Shown: positions 20,073-31,700, counted from the first letter of the stretch. The stretch is 64,000 nt of DNA from Chrysophaeum taylorii (GCA_029834535.1 JAQMWT010000309.1:1-64000); one strand, 5' to 3'. The notes: generated by a model from the letters alone, not told the origin. Made by a program: numbers and translations.

Positions 20073-21293
20073 TCTTACTTTACCCTCCTTGAACTTCTCT
20101 ACTTCAAAAGGGGTATCCGAAAACCGAAATCCTTACACCACCACGTCATCTCATGGCCGCCAGGCCGGCGACTCCACCAACCTCACCGCCGAGATCGCGA
20201 TGAGGCTGCGGAACGAACCGCAGCCAACAACGCCAAGATGAAGCGAACCGCAGCCAACAACCCAAGCGAAGCGCAACCAACAACGACACCGAGCTCGCCG
20301 GGCGCGAAAAAAGATAAGGTGCACCACCGAAGATGCGCCGCTACGTTTAGCGCCCGCTGCTCATCGAATGGACGCTCCACGAGATCTCGAATCCATATAA
20401 GAAGACGGTAGTACTTCTTTCCTCGTGGACGATGGGTGCCGTCCCAAAGAAAACGACAACTTCAAATTGCACGGCCAAAAAGCTCGCGTTCCTGTCGCAC
20501 GCCCGGACTAAGACTTGGACGGCAATTTGCTTCGGCGTCGAGCTCAAAAAGCCAAGAAGTCGTCGAGTTTTTTATCAATCAAGATATATGGGGCCGCGAG
20601 ATCCGCGAGAAGATTCCTCCAAACTAGACATCCAGCGCGACGGCGCCACCCGTGGAGGAGCGGGCTTCTCCGTCTCGTTCGCCTCAGACTTCCTCGGAGT
20701 TCCGCAGTTGGCCGATATCAAGGAGGCCGCGCTGAAGTCAAACAAATCCTCGAGCGCGTTGTGGCACGCCGAATCGATGGCCGACGACGGATGCGCAGGA
20801 CACTGTCGGTGCGCCGGCGAGTCGCAAGCACGACGACATCGCCGTGTTTTGTTACGCAGGGCGTTTGTGAACCGACAGGGGAGGGACTGGAGCCGCGACG
20901 AGGGCTCCCAAAAAACTTTCGTGGTGCCGAAAGCAAGCGTTTTTTGTGCCCACGAGGTATATGTAACGTGGCGGCGATGTCACGCAGGACCGCCGAGACG
21001 CAAAATCTTGTCTGTTGTATCGAGATGAACGAACGTCGGAGCCCAGAAGAGATGGAGGGGCAGTCTTCTCAGGTGACGCCACCAGCACTAGTCACAACGC
21101 CGGATGGTATGGGTTGTGGTCGGCTCGGTGCTCGCGCAACAACATCCAGAGGATGTGAGTAATACATCGATCTTTGTGTGAGACATATCGCAAAGGATCG
21201 ATCGGAGATTAAAAAACTAGTAGCTGTTTTGCTCGCTAAATCGAAGTCTAATAAGGTCGTCATCATCATCATCATCCGAATAATATATTACAA
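20073..21293. other. Intergenic region, 1.2 kb, no gene recognised
   Basis: Between the start of the bestrophin-like gene and the end of the 860-residue gene. It has a short imperfect tandem repeat (GAACCGCAGCCAACAAC, about 20213-20262) and overlapping open frames at 20432-21028 and 20515-21162 on the plus strand. The most protein-like stretch is GFSVSFASDFLGVPQLADIK (about 20662), which I do not recognise. I do not call a gene. Confidence 0.4.
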
Positions 21294-23876
21294 CTAGACG
21301 ACCGCGGCTTCTTGGTTCACTCCTTCGTCGAGGGGTGCGAAGGCGAAGGAGAGTTCTTGGCCCATTTCGCCGTCGTCGTCCTTGGCGGTGGCAAGGGTGC
21401 GGCGTTTGTAGAGCCAGACTGCAACGAGCACGAGGAGAGTCGCGAAAAGTATCGCGAGGACGACGACGAGCGCGGTCGTGGTCGGGCTCAGGGTTGTGGT
21501 ACTCCTACTTTTACTGCCCTCAGGAAGAAGAGTGATGGGGAAGCAGCCGTCGCGGTAGGCTTGAAGGTAGGCCGCTTGATCTGGGGCGAGGTCGCAGGCG
21601 TAGCGCATCGGAGGCGGCGGAGCACCCTCCGTATCGGGACAGCCAGTGGTGTTGAAAACGTGGCAGGCGTGCGCGTCCCAGATCATCGAAGAGGGGCAGG
21701 CATCCACGTAGATTCCCAAATAGCCGCAATACAGAGTGTCGAGAGCATCGCAGGCTTCGTGCGCTTCGCGCAGCACTGCCTCGAATAGAGCGAGGACCGA
21801 ACATTCGGGCACGGTGCCCGCTTTCGCAACGCAGCCGCAAAATGCGGGGTTGTAGAGCATTGTTGCGAGGCGTCGGACAATTTCGTCCTGCGATTTTGTC
21901 GCAGCAGCGAGAAAACCAAAGGCTTCGCTCGGATTTTCTGAAGCTTCGAACTCGTCGAGTTCCTGCCAGTCGTAAGACTCGGACACCCAGAGCGATTCGT
22001 CAAAGGGGTCGTCGGGCTCGAAGGTGCCACAGCTGTAAAAGTCGTTCACAACTTGCATTTCCTGCTTGAGATCTTCGAAATCGCAGTCTTCTTCCTCCTT
22101 CTTGGAATAAGAATAATATTCGTAGAAGAAGAAAAAGTCGTCCTCCGCGCGCCAGTCGTCTTCGACGATGCCTTGCCTCGTGCATCCTAGGTCGCAGGTT
22201 GTTGGAGGGTCGCCGTCCCGGTAGCCTGCTGGAAGCGCAAACCCGCAGACCTCGGGGGCAGCGCCCGAGGCGATCACCAGAGGGCTCAGCCGGGGATCGG
22301 ATCGAGGGGTCGTGATTTGCCACGACACTTCGTCGTGCCATTCCCCCGCCGTTACCTCCACGGCGTAGCACGCGGGGTACTCGAGGCACCACTCGAACTC
22401 GCCGTACGAGCCTGTCTCCAAAGTCTCGTCTTTGAGGCCGTCGTTGAGGCGGATCCTGGCGCCGTTCCAGCCGTCTCCCCACGAGTCGTACAGCCTCGCC
22501 GTCACCGTTTGGTACGGACAAGAGTCGTCGTAGGACGGCGTGGGCGGGAGCGTTCGCGTCTCGCACACATTTTTTTCCGCGTCGCACCCGGCCCCGAAGT
22601 AGCAGTCTTTGGTTCCATACACGTCGCCGATCGAGAAGCTTCCTCCGCTGATCTCGAAGAGGTAGCACTCGTCTTCGGAGAGACAAGCCTGCGTCGTCTC
22701 GTCGCTGTATGTTCCGAATTCTTTATCTTCGGAAGTGATGAGGAGGGTGCCCTTGACGTCGAGCGCATAACAGCCGTACCCGCAGGTGTTGGCGCACGCG
22801 TCCTCCACGGGAAACTGGCAAGCGAAAGGGGCGCCGCCCGAGGCTATCGGTCCGACGTCCCTCCGCCCCAGCTGCCACGACACTTCCTCGGGAAACCACC
22901 CGGCCCCAACGGTGAGGGTGTAGCACCCGGGAGACAAGCACAGCGAATCGACTCCCATGTGACCGTACGCGAGAGTTCCGGTATAAGACACCGCGCCGTC
23001 CGCGATCTCGTACGTCGTACCCCAGCCGTCGTACGCGGCGTCCTTCATTATCATAAAAAAATCGCAGGTTTGAGAGGAGCACGATGTTTCGCAGGCCGAG
23101 CCAAAGTAGCACGCGGCCGGCCCGACACCCTCGACAAATCCCTCGACCTCAAACGCTTGCGCGGACCATTTTTCGTCGGGTTCGATTTCGGCCGCGTAGC
23201 AGCCGTCGGCGAGGCATACGGCATTTCTCCCGTCACCAGAAACCGGCGCGTACGCGCCGTCGACGTCGAAAATCGAGTACAACATCATGTTCCCAGAATA
23301 CCGCGTCTTCGCGCGGTCCCCGCACCCCTGGTGTTCCGGGTCGCGGCAAACAAAATCCGAACATTGTTTCGTCGGAGAATCTTCGCACGTCTCTTCGCAG
23401 CAATCGCCGCCATCGTAGCCGCACGCGGCCGTGTTGTAGCACCCAACGTCGTCGCACCACCCGTCCCCGAGCCACCACGGCTTCTCGACATCGCAGGACG
23501 AGCAGTTGGACTTTGAGACGGCGAAGTCGTCGTCGTCCAAGGCGTCCGCGCGGTAAGCGATAGCGTCGTAATAGGTTCCGCCGCCAAAACCGTCGTCGTC
23601 GTCGTCGGCGCAGGCGGCCCACACGTCGCAGACGAGATTTTGGGACACCGTCGGGAGGTCCTTGCACAGCCCCAACTCGTTGAGGAACGACATAATGTTC
23701 TCGCACGAAGCGCCGACAACAGGCAGCACGACGTCGTCGTCGTCGCCTTCGAACAACATCACCTGCGTCGCGCACGCGAAGCACCCGACGACGTCCGCCT
23801 CGCACGCCGTAAACGAGCTCCCGCAGTCCCCGCGCGACCCCCTCACTAACGAGAACAACACCAGCCACAACATCAC
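21294..23876 (-). CDS. Secreted-type single-pass membrane protein with Notch (LNR) repeat
   Basis: 860 residues. A signal peptide (MMLWLVLFSLVRGSRG) precedes a Cys-rich, acidic ectodomain. Around residues 129-165 lies a Lin12/Notch repeat (WLGDGWCDD...CNTAACGYDGGDCCEE form) with its calcium-binding Asp residues. Several repeats of a W/G-rich module follow (for example YDSWGDGWNGARI near residue 465), a module common in stramenopile surface proteins. Near residues 798-822 is one membrane segment (TTALVVVLAILFATLLVLVAVW), then KRR and a short cytoplasmic tail. This predicts a type I cell-surface protein. Ligand and role are unknown. Other, long frames on both strands here are shadows of its GC-rich codons. 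Confidence 0.8.
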   Translation of the reverse strand: MMLWLVLFSLVRGSRGDCGSSFTACEADVVGCFACATQVMLFEGDDDDVVLPVVGASCENIMSFLNELGLCKDLPTVSQNLVCDVWAACADDDDDGFGGGTYYDAIAYRADALDDDDFAVSKSNCSSCDVEKPWWLGDGWCDDVGCYNTAACGYDGGDCCEETCEDSPTKQCSDFVCRDPEHQGCGDRAKTRYSGNMMLYSIFDVDGAYAPVSGDGRNAVCLADGCYAAEIEPDEKWSAQAFEVEGFVEGVGPAACYFGSACETSCSSQTCDFFMIMKDAAYDGWGTTYEIADGAVSYTGTLAYGHMGVDSLCLSPGCYTLTVGAGWFPEEVSWQLGRRDVGPIASGGAPFACQFPVEDACANTCGYGCYALDVKGTLLITSEDKEFGTYSDETTQACLSEDECYLFEISGGSFSIGDVYGTKDCYFGAGCDAEKNVCETRTLPPTPSYDDSCPYQTVTARLYDSWGDGWNGARIRLNDGLKDETLETGSYGEFEWCLEYPACYAVEVTAGEWHDEVSWQITTPRSDPRLSPLVIASGAAPEVCGFALPAGYRDGDPPTTCDLGCTRQGIVEDDWRAEDDFFFFYEYYSYSKKEEEDCDFEDLKQEMQVVNDFYSCGTFEPDDPFDESLWVSESYDWQELDEFEASENPSEAFGFLAAATKSQDEIVRRLATMLYNPAFCGCVAKAGTVPECSVLALFEAVLREAHEACDALDTLYCGYLGIYVDACPSSMIWDAHACHVFNTTGCPDTEGAPPPPMRYACDLAPDQAAYLQAYRDGCFPITLLPEGSKSRSTTTLSPTTTALVVVLAILFATLLVLVAVWLYKRRTLATAKDDDGEMGQELSFAFAPLDEGVNQEAAVV

Positions 23877-24918
23877 CCTAAATTAATTAATTTCCAGAGT
23901 CGGGGCAATATACTAATCTCAGTCTAATCCTTTTGTGGAGTAGCGGCAAGGACGACTGCCTGCCTGCCTGCTGCTTCGAGTCGCGACGACCGTCGGGCAT
24001 AATTCACCTCTCTCCGAGGCACAGCGCTTCCATGCCGCCACCCAGCATGGATAATAGAAAAAGCTGCTGCTGCTGCTGCTGCTGCTGCTGAGAGTGTTCG
24101 TATTGCGTCGAGGAGCGCACGACGAGCAGGCCTGCTGGACGTTGGATCAATCCAAAAATGCTCCGTCGGCCGGCCGGCCCTGAGCACATTTTTTTGGCAC
24201 GGACGTTTCGCTTTGTTGGAGAGCGCAATGAATTCCCGAATTCCCGCCTCACAGGGTCTGGCCAGTGGTACCGACGATTCTGCGCGACGTCGAGTTCGGC
24301 TTCGAGCGCGAAGTAATAGGCTGCGACGGAGGTCGTCGGTTGCTCCACCCCCGACGGGATAGCCTCGGAACAAGCGTGCTTCATGCCGCGAATGACATTC
24401 GGGCGCTCTTCTCGACGAAGATGCTGCCGTCGTTGTCGCGGCTCGCTTCCTCTCTGTGCAGCAGACCCGGGCGGCGGCCCAACAGGGACCGCTTTTTGGC
24501 TCCGCGTGATTGAGAATCGGGTTTGATATGATGAGACCTCTGTCGACGACGACGAACACAAGGCTACGATACCCTCCGACGAAAAATCCGATGAAACATA
24601 GCCTAAACACACTACACTTTTCATTGCTGCACGCACTCATCCAGGCTTGGCAGTCACGCAGACAAGCAGACTCTGACAACAGCGACAAGCACGATATAAT
24701 AATAACCCGAGAGAGAAATGCGACATCCGTAGCGTGCTTGAGGACGACGTCCTCGCGCTCTAACGACACCGGCACAACAGTGAGTAGTAGGGTGTTGGTT
24801 CTAGGAAGAACTACGTCTACAGAGAACGTCCCTACAGAGTCTAGTCTATAATAAAAACCCCTTCTTCTTCTTCTCCTCAAGACCGGTGAGATCTTTAGAC
24901 GTCTCCATACCACCCCCA
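23877..24918. other. Intergenic region, about 1 kb, with a (CTG)9 tract
   Basis: No gene recognised. A CTG trinucleotide run occupies 24064-24090. A long frame on the minus strand (23924-24919) has no conserved motif, contains the translated repeat and is probably chance. Confidence 0.5.
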
Positions 24919-25533
24919 CTACGCGTCGTCGTCGTCGTCGAGGCGTTCTTGGAGCTCGTAGGTGAGACAGCCCTTGCGGCAGACGCGAAGAAGGGGTGGG
25001 GCTGCGAGGGTTGTGATGTGGTACATGTCTTTGATGATCTGGACGGGGTCGATGCCCGCCGCGCAGAGGTGAAGATGGACAGGGATGGCGTCGAGGTCAT
25101 CGTAGACCTCGGCCGGGTCCCGGCAGACGTCGCAGACTGGCGGGGGGTCGACATTTCGCGTTCTGAATACGTTGTCGTGCCTCACAACCGATACGGCGAA
25201 GGGTATCGCGCACGGGACGACTCGAGCGACTCGCCGCACGGCGCCCGGGATCTGGACCGACGGCAGGGGCTCGAGCTTGGCGATCGCGACGTCGCCGTTG
25301 TTGGCCGTCGTCACGCGGAGCGAGCCCTGCTTTATGGCGCCGGCGTTGAGGGGTAAGCTCGTTATGCGGAAACAGTAGGGCTCCGAGCGCACGGATGCGG
25401 CCTCCAGCCGCGCCGCGAGCTCCTGCTTGGTGCCGCTCACCGCGAAGCCCGCCGACCGGCACTGGGACTTGAGATCTTTCACCGTTTCGCCCCTCGCGAG
25501 CTGGGATACGGCTATGTTCGCGAGTGTGTCCAT
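24919..25533 (-). CDS. SAP-domain protein
   Basis: 204 residues. Residues about 17-50 (TVKDLKSQCRSAGFAVSGTK followed by QELAARLEA) match the SAP motif, a small helix-turn-helix that binds DNA, often AT-rich or in nuclear scaffolds. The rest is not recognised; it includes two Cys pairs (PPVCDVCRDP and a later RVCRKGC) and a C-terminal Asp run from a GTC/GAC repeat. Probably a small nuclear DNA- or RNA-associated protein. The next gene upstream on the same strand (TLDc) starts 96 bp from its ATG. Confidence 0.65.
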   Translation of the reverse strand: MDTLANIAVSQLARGETVKDLKSQCRSAGFAVSGTKQELAARLEAASVRSEPYCFRITSLPLNAGAIKQGSLRVTTANNGDVAIAKLEPLPSVQIPGAVRRVARVVPCAIPFAVSVVRHDNVFRTRNVDPPPVCDVCRDPAEVYDDLDAIPVHLHLCAAGIDPVQIIKDMYHITTLAAPPLLRVCRKGCLTYELQERLDDDDDA

Positions 25534-25629
25534 CGTGTGTAACGGGAATTATCCGAGACGTTACGAAATCCGTTTCATCGTTGAAGATTTCGGGAGCAGC
25601 CAGCCAGCCAGCAGCAGGGTCCTTACTTA

Positions 25630-26421
25630 CTAAGTGGGGATCTCGAGGGCATAGACTTCGACGTCCTGGACGTCAAAGTCGGGTTTGTGGAGCTGGGGGC
25701 TCTGGAAGAGGGGAGAAGCCTCGGTGGAGGCCGAGGAGAGATCCGAGTTGAGGCGAAGCGCAGCGCCGCCCGTCTGGGCGTTGGCAGCAACAGCAAGAAA
25801 GGCCGGGGTGCGGGCAGCGATGACGAAGGCTCCCGGGTCGTCGAAGAGGCGCTCGGGCTGGCAGGCGAAGCAGGCGTGGTCCGGTTTGTGCGTAAGAAAC
25901 TTGAACACCGACGCCTCCAAAGAAGCACCCTTCGTTTCTGCCGTTACCCTCGAGACGGTGCCAAAGGGGGCCGAGCCGAGGAAGCAGCCAACGAGATTCG
26001 TGGCGTCGACGGCCATCACAATAACCACGGGTTTGTTCGCGAGGTCTGCGCATCGGCGCGACAACGAAGCCAAATCGTAGCCGTCGAGACGTGCAGCGTA
26101 ACGTCGCCGCAACCGTCGCCCCCGGAGTCGCTCCGGCAACGCCTTGGCCACGATTTCCCGCGCCTTGTCGCTCTCGAGGAGCTGCGTCTCCTTCTCTTCG
26201 CTTATCGTTGGTATCTTCTCTTCCTCTTCCGTCTCGCTAAAGCCTTCCTCATCTTTCTTTTTCGGGAAAAAAAAACGCCGCGTCCGCCGTATCACGTGGT
26301 GCGCGCCGGTTGCCTTGGCGATCTTCTTCCGCACGGCGCGGAACTTCTTCTTCCTTCGCGGCGCCGACGCCGAATCCGTCGATTCGATGCTCCGAAGCGA
26401 CCGCATAGACCGTTGAGACAT
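25630..26421 (-). CDS. TLDc-domain protein
   Basis: 263 residues. A basic, Ser/Arg-rich N-terminus (residues 1-60) and acidic linker precede a TLDc-like domain at about 110-260. It shows the expected spacing: GYDLASLSRRC, then PVVIVMAVDATNLVGCFLGS, FKFLTHKPD, a late L.L..DLSSASTEASPLFQSPQ stretch and the closing DFDVQDVEVYALE. TLDc proteins (OXR1, TLDC1 and others) are linked to oxidative-stress resistance and to binding of the V-ATPase. The family match is by pattern and is moderately sure. Confidence 0.65.
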   Translation of the reverse strand: MSQRSMRSLRSIESTDSASAPRRKKKFRAVRKKIAKATGAHHVIRRTRRFFFPKKKDEEGFSETEEEEKIPTISEEKETQLLESDKAREIVAKALPERLRGRRLRRRYAARLDGYDLASLSRRCADLANKPVVIVMAVDATNLVGCFLGSAPFGTVSRVTAETKGASLEASVFKFLTHKPDHACFACQPERLFDDPGAFVIAARTPAFLAVAANAQTGGAALRLNSDLSSASTEASPLFQSPQLHKPDFDVQDVEVYALEIPT

Positions 26422-27633
26422 CGTCCTCCCAGGTCCGTTGAAATGATCGTCCCGTGCTCAGCGCGGCGATATCTCTCTCGAGGCTAAAATGAAATGATCT
26501 TTCCAGCGCGTGCGTGCATCTCGCTCCGCCAAGAAATCCGCAAGGAGAGAGGCCCGAGCCTTTTGGCGCTTCGTAACGCGAAAACCTCCTATTATGACGG
26601 ATGTGGCGGCGGAAGCCCCTGCCATCGAGTTTTAGGTCGTCTCGCCGCCGGTCATTTTTGACATAATTCGACTCGGACTACTACTACTTGGAATCTATCT
26701 TTTCCCTCATCATCTCGGCAGCAGCAACCAACAAGGTGTGCTCGATGAGACGGGGCGTCTCCTCATGAGCGAGAAACGAAACGTCGTCTGCGCGACGCGT
26801 CCAGTACGTCGTTGGATAGCACTTGCCGTCGTACCGACCCTGGCGAAATCAGTGAATAGGACGTGTTCGTGCTCGCGACGCTTCTTCAGGTTACTACGTC
26901 GGCAATTCCCCGTAAGTAACCATCGAGGCGTTGACGCGATCTACTCGTCGTCAACCCGCGTTGCGGCGGCCTCGAAGACCTTAACGACGAAGGCGACGAC
27001 GGTCGGGAGAGAGTATGCAGAGACGAGACTCGCTTCGTCGTTACGACGATGCAAAGACGCGAAAAACGTCAGCGCGTTTGTTCACATTCACAACCGTAGA
27101 CATTCACAACCGTAGCGATGAGGTTGTTAACTTTCGTCGTCGAAACAAGGTGGCAGCGGTGGTCAATACGTTCTTCGAAATGTGCGTCTCGAGCTAAGCG
27201 ACTACCTCATCCTCGCTCGCCTGTGCGGAATTGTGCGTCCGTGTCTTCAATAGGCTACTATTTTCACGAACGCACAATGTGTTATAGATATACGACTCGA
27301 ACCACTCGCCCCGCTACGACAATGGTGTAAAAAAAACACGTTCTGCGCGCCGTGAGACGAGCAGCCCCAGGATACTCTGGCGGTTATTCTCGGCATGGGG
27401 AGGCGAGGCGGCCAAACGAGAGCACGAGGCACACAACACACGTGCTTCGAGATCGCCCGCCTAGTCGTGTTCAAAGTTACGTTTCGTCAAGAATGCGCGT
27501 TTTGATATATAGCAAGCCACGCACTAAAAAGAGATGGCGTCGCCAAGATAATAATGGCGCGCTCGTTGTTCGTCGAAAAAAATATCAAGTCTCGACAGAA
27601 ATAGTAGTTTCACCACCCGCTTCATTTTTTTTA
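26422..27633. other. Intergenic region, 1.2 kb, nothing recognised
   Basis: Lies upstream of the TLDc gene and downstream of the secreted VOC-like gene. Open frames are short and without motifs. No RNA gene or repeat of note. Confidence 0.5.
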
Positions 27634-28776
27634 TCAAGAAGTAGAAGCTTCCGCCGACGCGCAGGTGCCGAGGTCGCAGGCCGGGTTGAAGTTTGATTTG
27701 AGGAGGGTGGCGTCGGTGCATTTGGAGGGCGCGGTGGACATGAGAAAGTTGATCTGGACCCCCCAGCCGGTCGGGTCGATGACGTAATGGAGAGCTTCCT
27801 CGCGCGCGTAGGAGTCGTACATGCAGTAATAGTCGTAGTCGGAGGCCTCGATGGCCGCGACGACGGCGTCGCCGAGAGTGGTGGTCAGCGAAGACGAGTC
27901 GATAGAAGTGTGGCAGTCGAGCCACTTGTCCAAGCCACAGAGGGGCTGGTCTCGGAGCAACTCGGCGTGCACGGCGTTGATGCCGGCCGCGAAACCGGCG
28001 ATGTCCTGGTGGAGATTAAAGCACAAGTCGACCGTCGCGTCATCGTCGAGCTTGAAGCAATGGCGCGTGGAAGAGTCTATAATCGGATCGACGCTAAACA
28101 CAGTTTTGTAAAATGTATCGATCGCGTCCATATCCGAAGTTGATCTCGAAACGCGCACGGCGGCAACGTACTCTGCGTTCAGCGACTCGTACATTTCCAA
28201 AACCTCGGTTGTCTTGGAAGCACCCATGCGCTGGAGCGGCAAAGGGTTTCGGTTGGGTGTTAGCTCGGTGCTAAAAAGCTCTATAATCATCATGGTCGTC
28301 GGGACGCGCAAGACGCAGCTGTACCAGTCATCCCACGAATACAAATGATACTCGACGCCGTCGGCGTCGAACTTGGACGTGTATGTCGTGAGATTCGGCG
28401 CGTATATGCCGATGTTGAAGTCGATATACGAGAGCGACTGGTTGTGGAAATTTTCGCCGAAAAGAGCTTCGGCTTCTTCGATTCCGAGCCCGCCGGTGGT
28501 TAATCGCTTCGACAAATTCACCAAATGCATGCCGAACCCGTCCGTCTCGCCCTGGTCGATATAGACGCGGCCCTGCTCGATACTCCACGCCCCTTCGTCC
28601 GAATAGCACGTGCAATCGCCAAAGCTGCAGTCGTCGGTCGCGATGGCGACGGGGAAGTATTTGAGGAGAAACGCTTGCCCAGCGAACGGGTCAGACGCGG
28701 CGTACGTCGACTTGGAAATTCCATAACCGGGGCCATCAGCCCAGGCGACGCCCACAACAAAGAACAACAGCATCAC
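27634..28776 (-). CDS. Secreted protein with VOC/glyoxalase-like C-terminus
   Basis: 380 residues. MMLLFFVVGVAWA is a clean signal peptide. Acidic residues, a few cysteines (CSFGDCTC) and N-glycosylation motifs suit an exported protein. Near residue 335 HYVIDPTGWGVQINF looks like the last strand of vicinal-oxygen-chelate (glyoxalase/dioxygenase) domains, where D-P-x-G-x-x-[VI]-x-[LF] is common. A matching upstream half may be LSYIDFNIGIYAP and VEYHLYSWDDW. VOC folds use metals for varied chemistry. I cannot say whether metal ligands are intact, so function is open. Confidence 0.6.
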   Translation of the reverse strand: MMLLFFVVGVAWADGPGYGISKSTYAASDPFAGQAFLLKYFPVAIATDDCSFGDCTCYSDEGAWSIEQGRVYIDQGETDGFGMHLVNLSKRLTTGGLGIEEAEALFGENFHNQSLSYIDFNIGIYAPNLTTYTSKFDADGVEYHLYSWDDWYSCVLRVPTTMMIIELFSTELTPNRNPLPLQRMGASKTTEVLEMYESLNAEYVAAVRVSRSTSDMDAIDTFYKTVFSVDPIIDSSTRHCFKLDDDATVDLCFNLHQDIAGFAAGINAVHAELLRDQPLCGLDKWLDCHTSIDSSSLTTTLGDAVVAAIEASDYDYYCMYDSYAREEALHYVIDPTGWGVQINFLMSTAPSKCTDATLLKSNFNPACDLGTCASAEASTS

Positions 28777-31700
28777 GTTTGTCTGGCAACCCGTTCAACC
28801 CTCCTCAACAACCCGTTCAACCAACCCTCCTCAAACCCTCTTGTACTACTGAGGGGAAGAAGATGATAAAACATGTCCTTTTTGCACCACACACCCACTC
28901 TCTTACAGCAGTCGGTCGACCTCTAAAAGATAAAACAAGCGAGTCGATGTGGTCCTGGGTGCCTGCCTCGAAGAGCCATACAATTTTCGATTATTGACGT
29001 GCTGTTGTTTGCGACTCGATCAGCTGGCAGACCAAACCGTCATCACTAAAAGAAAAGTACGACGACATTGTTCGTGCGATTCGACCAGCCGCCGACCATC
29101 GAAGAATTCATTCATTTAGAACACGATCAGCGCGTGGCAGGGTGACGCGAAGAAATCCACTCCCTATCTCGCGACGGCGTTAACCGTCAGTCAACGTCGA
29201 AAAGGATCACGAAAGTAAGAACCGCGAGACGAGCGTCGCGCGGATTCGAATGGATGTCTTTCGTGTCGCGGCGGACCTGCTGTGTAGCGTGTGCTACGAG
29301 AATCGCGGTAAACAACAAGACGTGAGAGCATGCGCAGGAACTTGTTGTATGCGCACGTCGTCTGGCGCGGGAAAACGCGTTGGCCGAGCCGAGGTTGTTG
29401 ACGGAGCCGAGGCTGGAAGAGGGCAACCAACCAACGCAATCGAATTCGAGGATGCGTGACATGCGGTATGAGCAGCAAGCGACCACGAAATACAGCACGA
29501 CCCAAATTTTTTGGAGTTCTGGCGTGATGATTTCAGGATCAGTGCGCGTAACCGACGAGACGCGAGGTCGGCGCGAAGATTTCCCGGGAGAAATCTCGAG
29601 AGCTGAGTCGCATCAGTGGACGAGGCGAAGCTCGAAGCAACATCGAAAAGCAGCGGCAGACTCGAGCGGCAGCCGATCGATCAACTGTGGACAAAAGATG
29701 AAACTGCTTTTGCTGGTCGCGCGATGTTCGAAGATGCTCGAGACGACGACGACGACGGTACGAGTTTATTTATTTATTTACCGCCACAATCAGAACATTG
29801 AAGCCCTCGAGTCTTGAAGTTGTCGACGACGCCTGAGCCGACAACGATGATTCTAGGTTCATATCCTCCTCGCGTCGTCTAGTTACGCGAGGTATGCCCG
29901 AAGTATCATTCGACCGTAATCACCCTCTATACGGCTGGTGCTTGATAGAAACGACCGCGGGAATCATTCATTCCCAGCACCTTGCTCGTATGCTATCAAG
30001 ATACTCCAACCAGCCATCTCATAGGCGTCAGGTACTTGCGCGCCGTTTTCTCCGCGCAGAGTCCCCGCACTTTTGAGTTGGGAATTCAACTCCAATCAGC
30101 ACCTTTCTGATGAAGAAGGATTATGTATTCCTCCTTCAGCGGTGGAGTTTGGTTCGTCGCGCGCTTGAAGGCATTACATTACTCCGCGTGGATGCTGCCG
30201 GCCCGAATATCGGGCGCCGGGTGTCATCGTTGCCTCGTGCGTGTTTGACGGCCATCCGCAGCATCATGGTTTGTCCCGAAAGCCAGCTGTTATGCGTCGT
30301 CTTCTTCCCGTGAAACGCCGTCCCCCCGCTGGCGATTTTCGTCGTCGGGAACCTTTCTCTTTGCCGCTAAGTCCCGCTGCTGCAGCGCGGAACGAAATTA
30401 CTTGTTACAATACCCGCCGCCGCCGCGCATCCAACCCTGCCTCCCATGTCCTCCACTCTCCCCCGCGACCTCGGTTCGGGGCACCTACGAGCCGCCCGGT
30501 TTCCTACCACGCCTCGCTCTGCTGCGCTTGATGGCTGTGGTACTAGACAGCCCATCGATCATTCCTACGTGGCCAGCGACGACGGACCAGTGTCCAAAGG
30601 TGAGGGTTTGAGCTGCTGCTGCTGCTGTAGCTAATTTCGATCGAGTGCCCCCCGTGCTGAGGTCATGGGCAGAGGAATCTATGCCGCCGCACAAGCTGCA
30701 CGCTTCGTGATGTAATGTTGTACTCCCTCGGAGGTGACCCGTAAAAAAGCTGTCCTTGACAATAAAGGCACTTTCCTCGCACATTCAGCAGCCTCTCGCA
30801 GCGCGTCACAGTCACATCCAGCGATATGAATAATAACTTTTGGATAATGAGATTGCGGTCTTCACTCCACGCTTAGCGACATAATAATGTGGTTCGAGTG
30901 GGTGCGAGGCCACCCGGAACGTCGCACGTCTACCTTCTTCCCAGTTCACGTTGGTCGAGTCTCTCTGCGTGGCCGGTTTTGGAGCGGGTGCGGACGACCC
31001 TTCTTGCACGCATTTCTTCTGCCGTGATGGCCGACGTTGGTTTGCTCCTGTTACCTTCTTCCAGCGGCGCCGTCTGTTTGATGGGGTATACTCCATTTTG
31101 TTGACGCAGTTTGGCATTGCGCGCCTTCGTGCTTATGATGAGCCTGCCGATGTCCATCCTCTCACTTTTTTCCACACATCTTTTGTCGGCCCGTGCAAAT
31201 CATCATTCGCGACGCTTGCCACGCGGGTGGTTAAGTTTCTCGTGGCGCAATTTAGCCACCCGACAGCGCTCTGCTGCTGCCTGCCTGCCTGCCTGCCTGC
31301 CTGGGGATTTGTTGTCCGTCCCTGATCACACGTGTCGCTGTTGTCGCCGCCCCAGTCACTTCACCATCTTCTGACTACCTGCCCGCTTTGACGACGGCGC
31401 GACAGAGTTATGTGGCTAAGCTGCTGCTCCATCCGCCTGTACTCGCCACAGCTTGACTTTAAGACTTTCCGTCTCTGCGAACATTCTCACACTGCCCTTG
31501 TACTTGATCTACGACCACGTGGCGTTCGTTCGTCCGTCCTTCCCTTCGCACACGGCAGCTTATGATGACTTTGTGCGCGATCGTCTGCCGGCGGGGGGCT
31601 TATTGAAATAAATAAATCCTAGTTGCTTCTGTCGTCGATGCGGATGACGCGTGGTTGGTTACCTTGTGTTCTCGCGCCTGTCATTTGGCCGCCTCGCCCA

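Noticed and set aside
22317-23516. A 399-residue plus-strand frame across the 860-residue gene
   Set aside because: It is antisense to a frame with signal peptide, LNR and TM segment, is rich in Arg and Val as expected from reversed GC-rich codons, and has no motif.
23924-24919. 331-residue minus-strand frame
   Set aside because: It translates the CTG run and otherwise lacks any conserved stretch; composition is not convincing.
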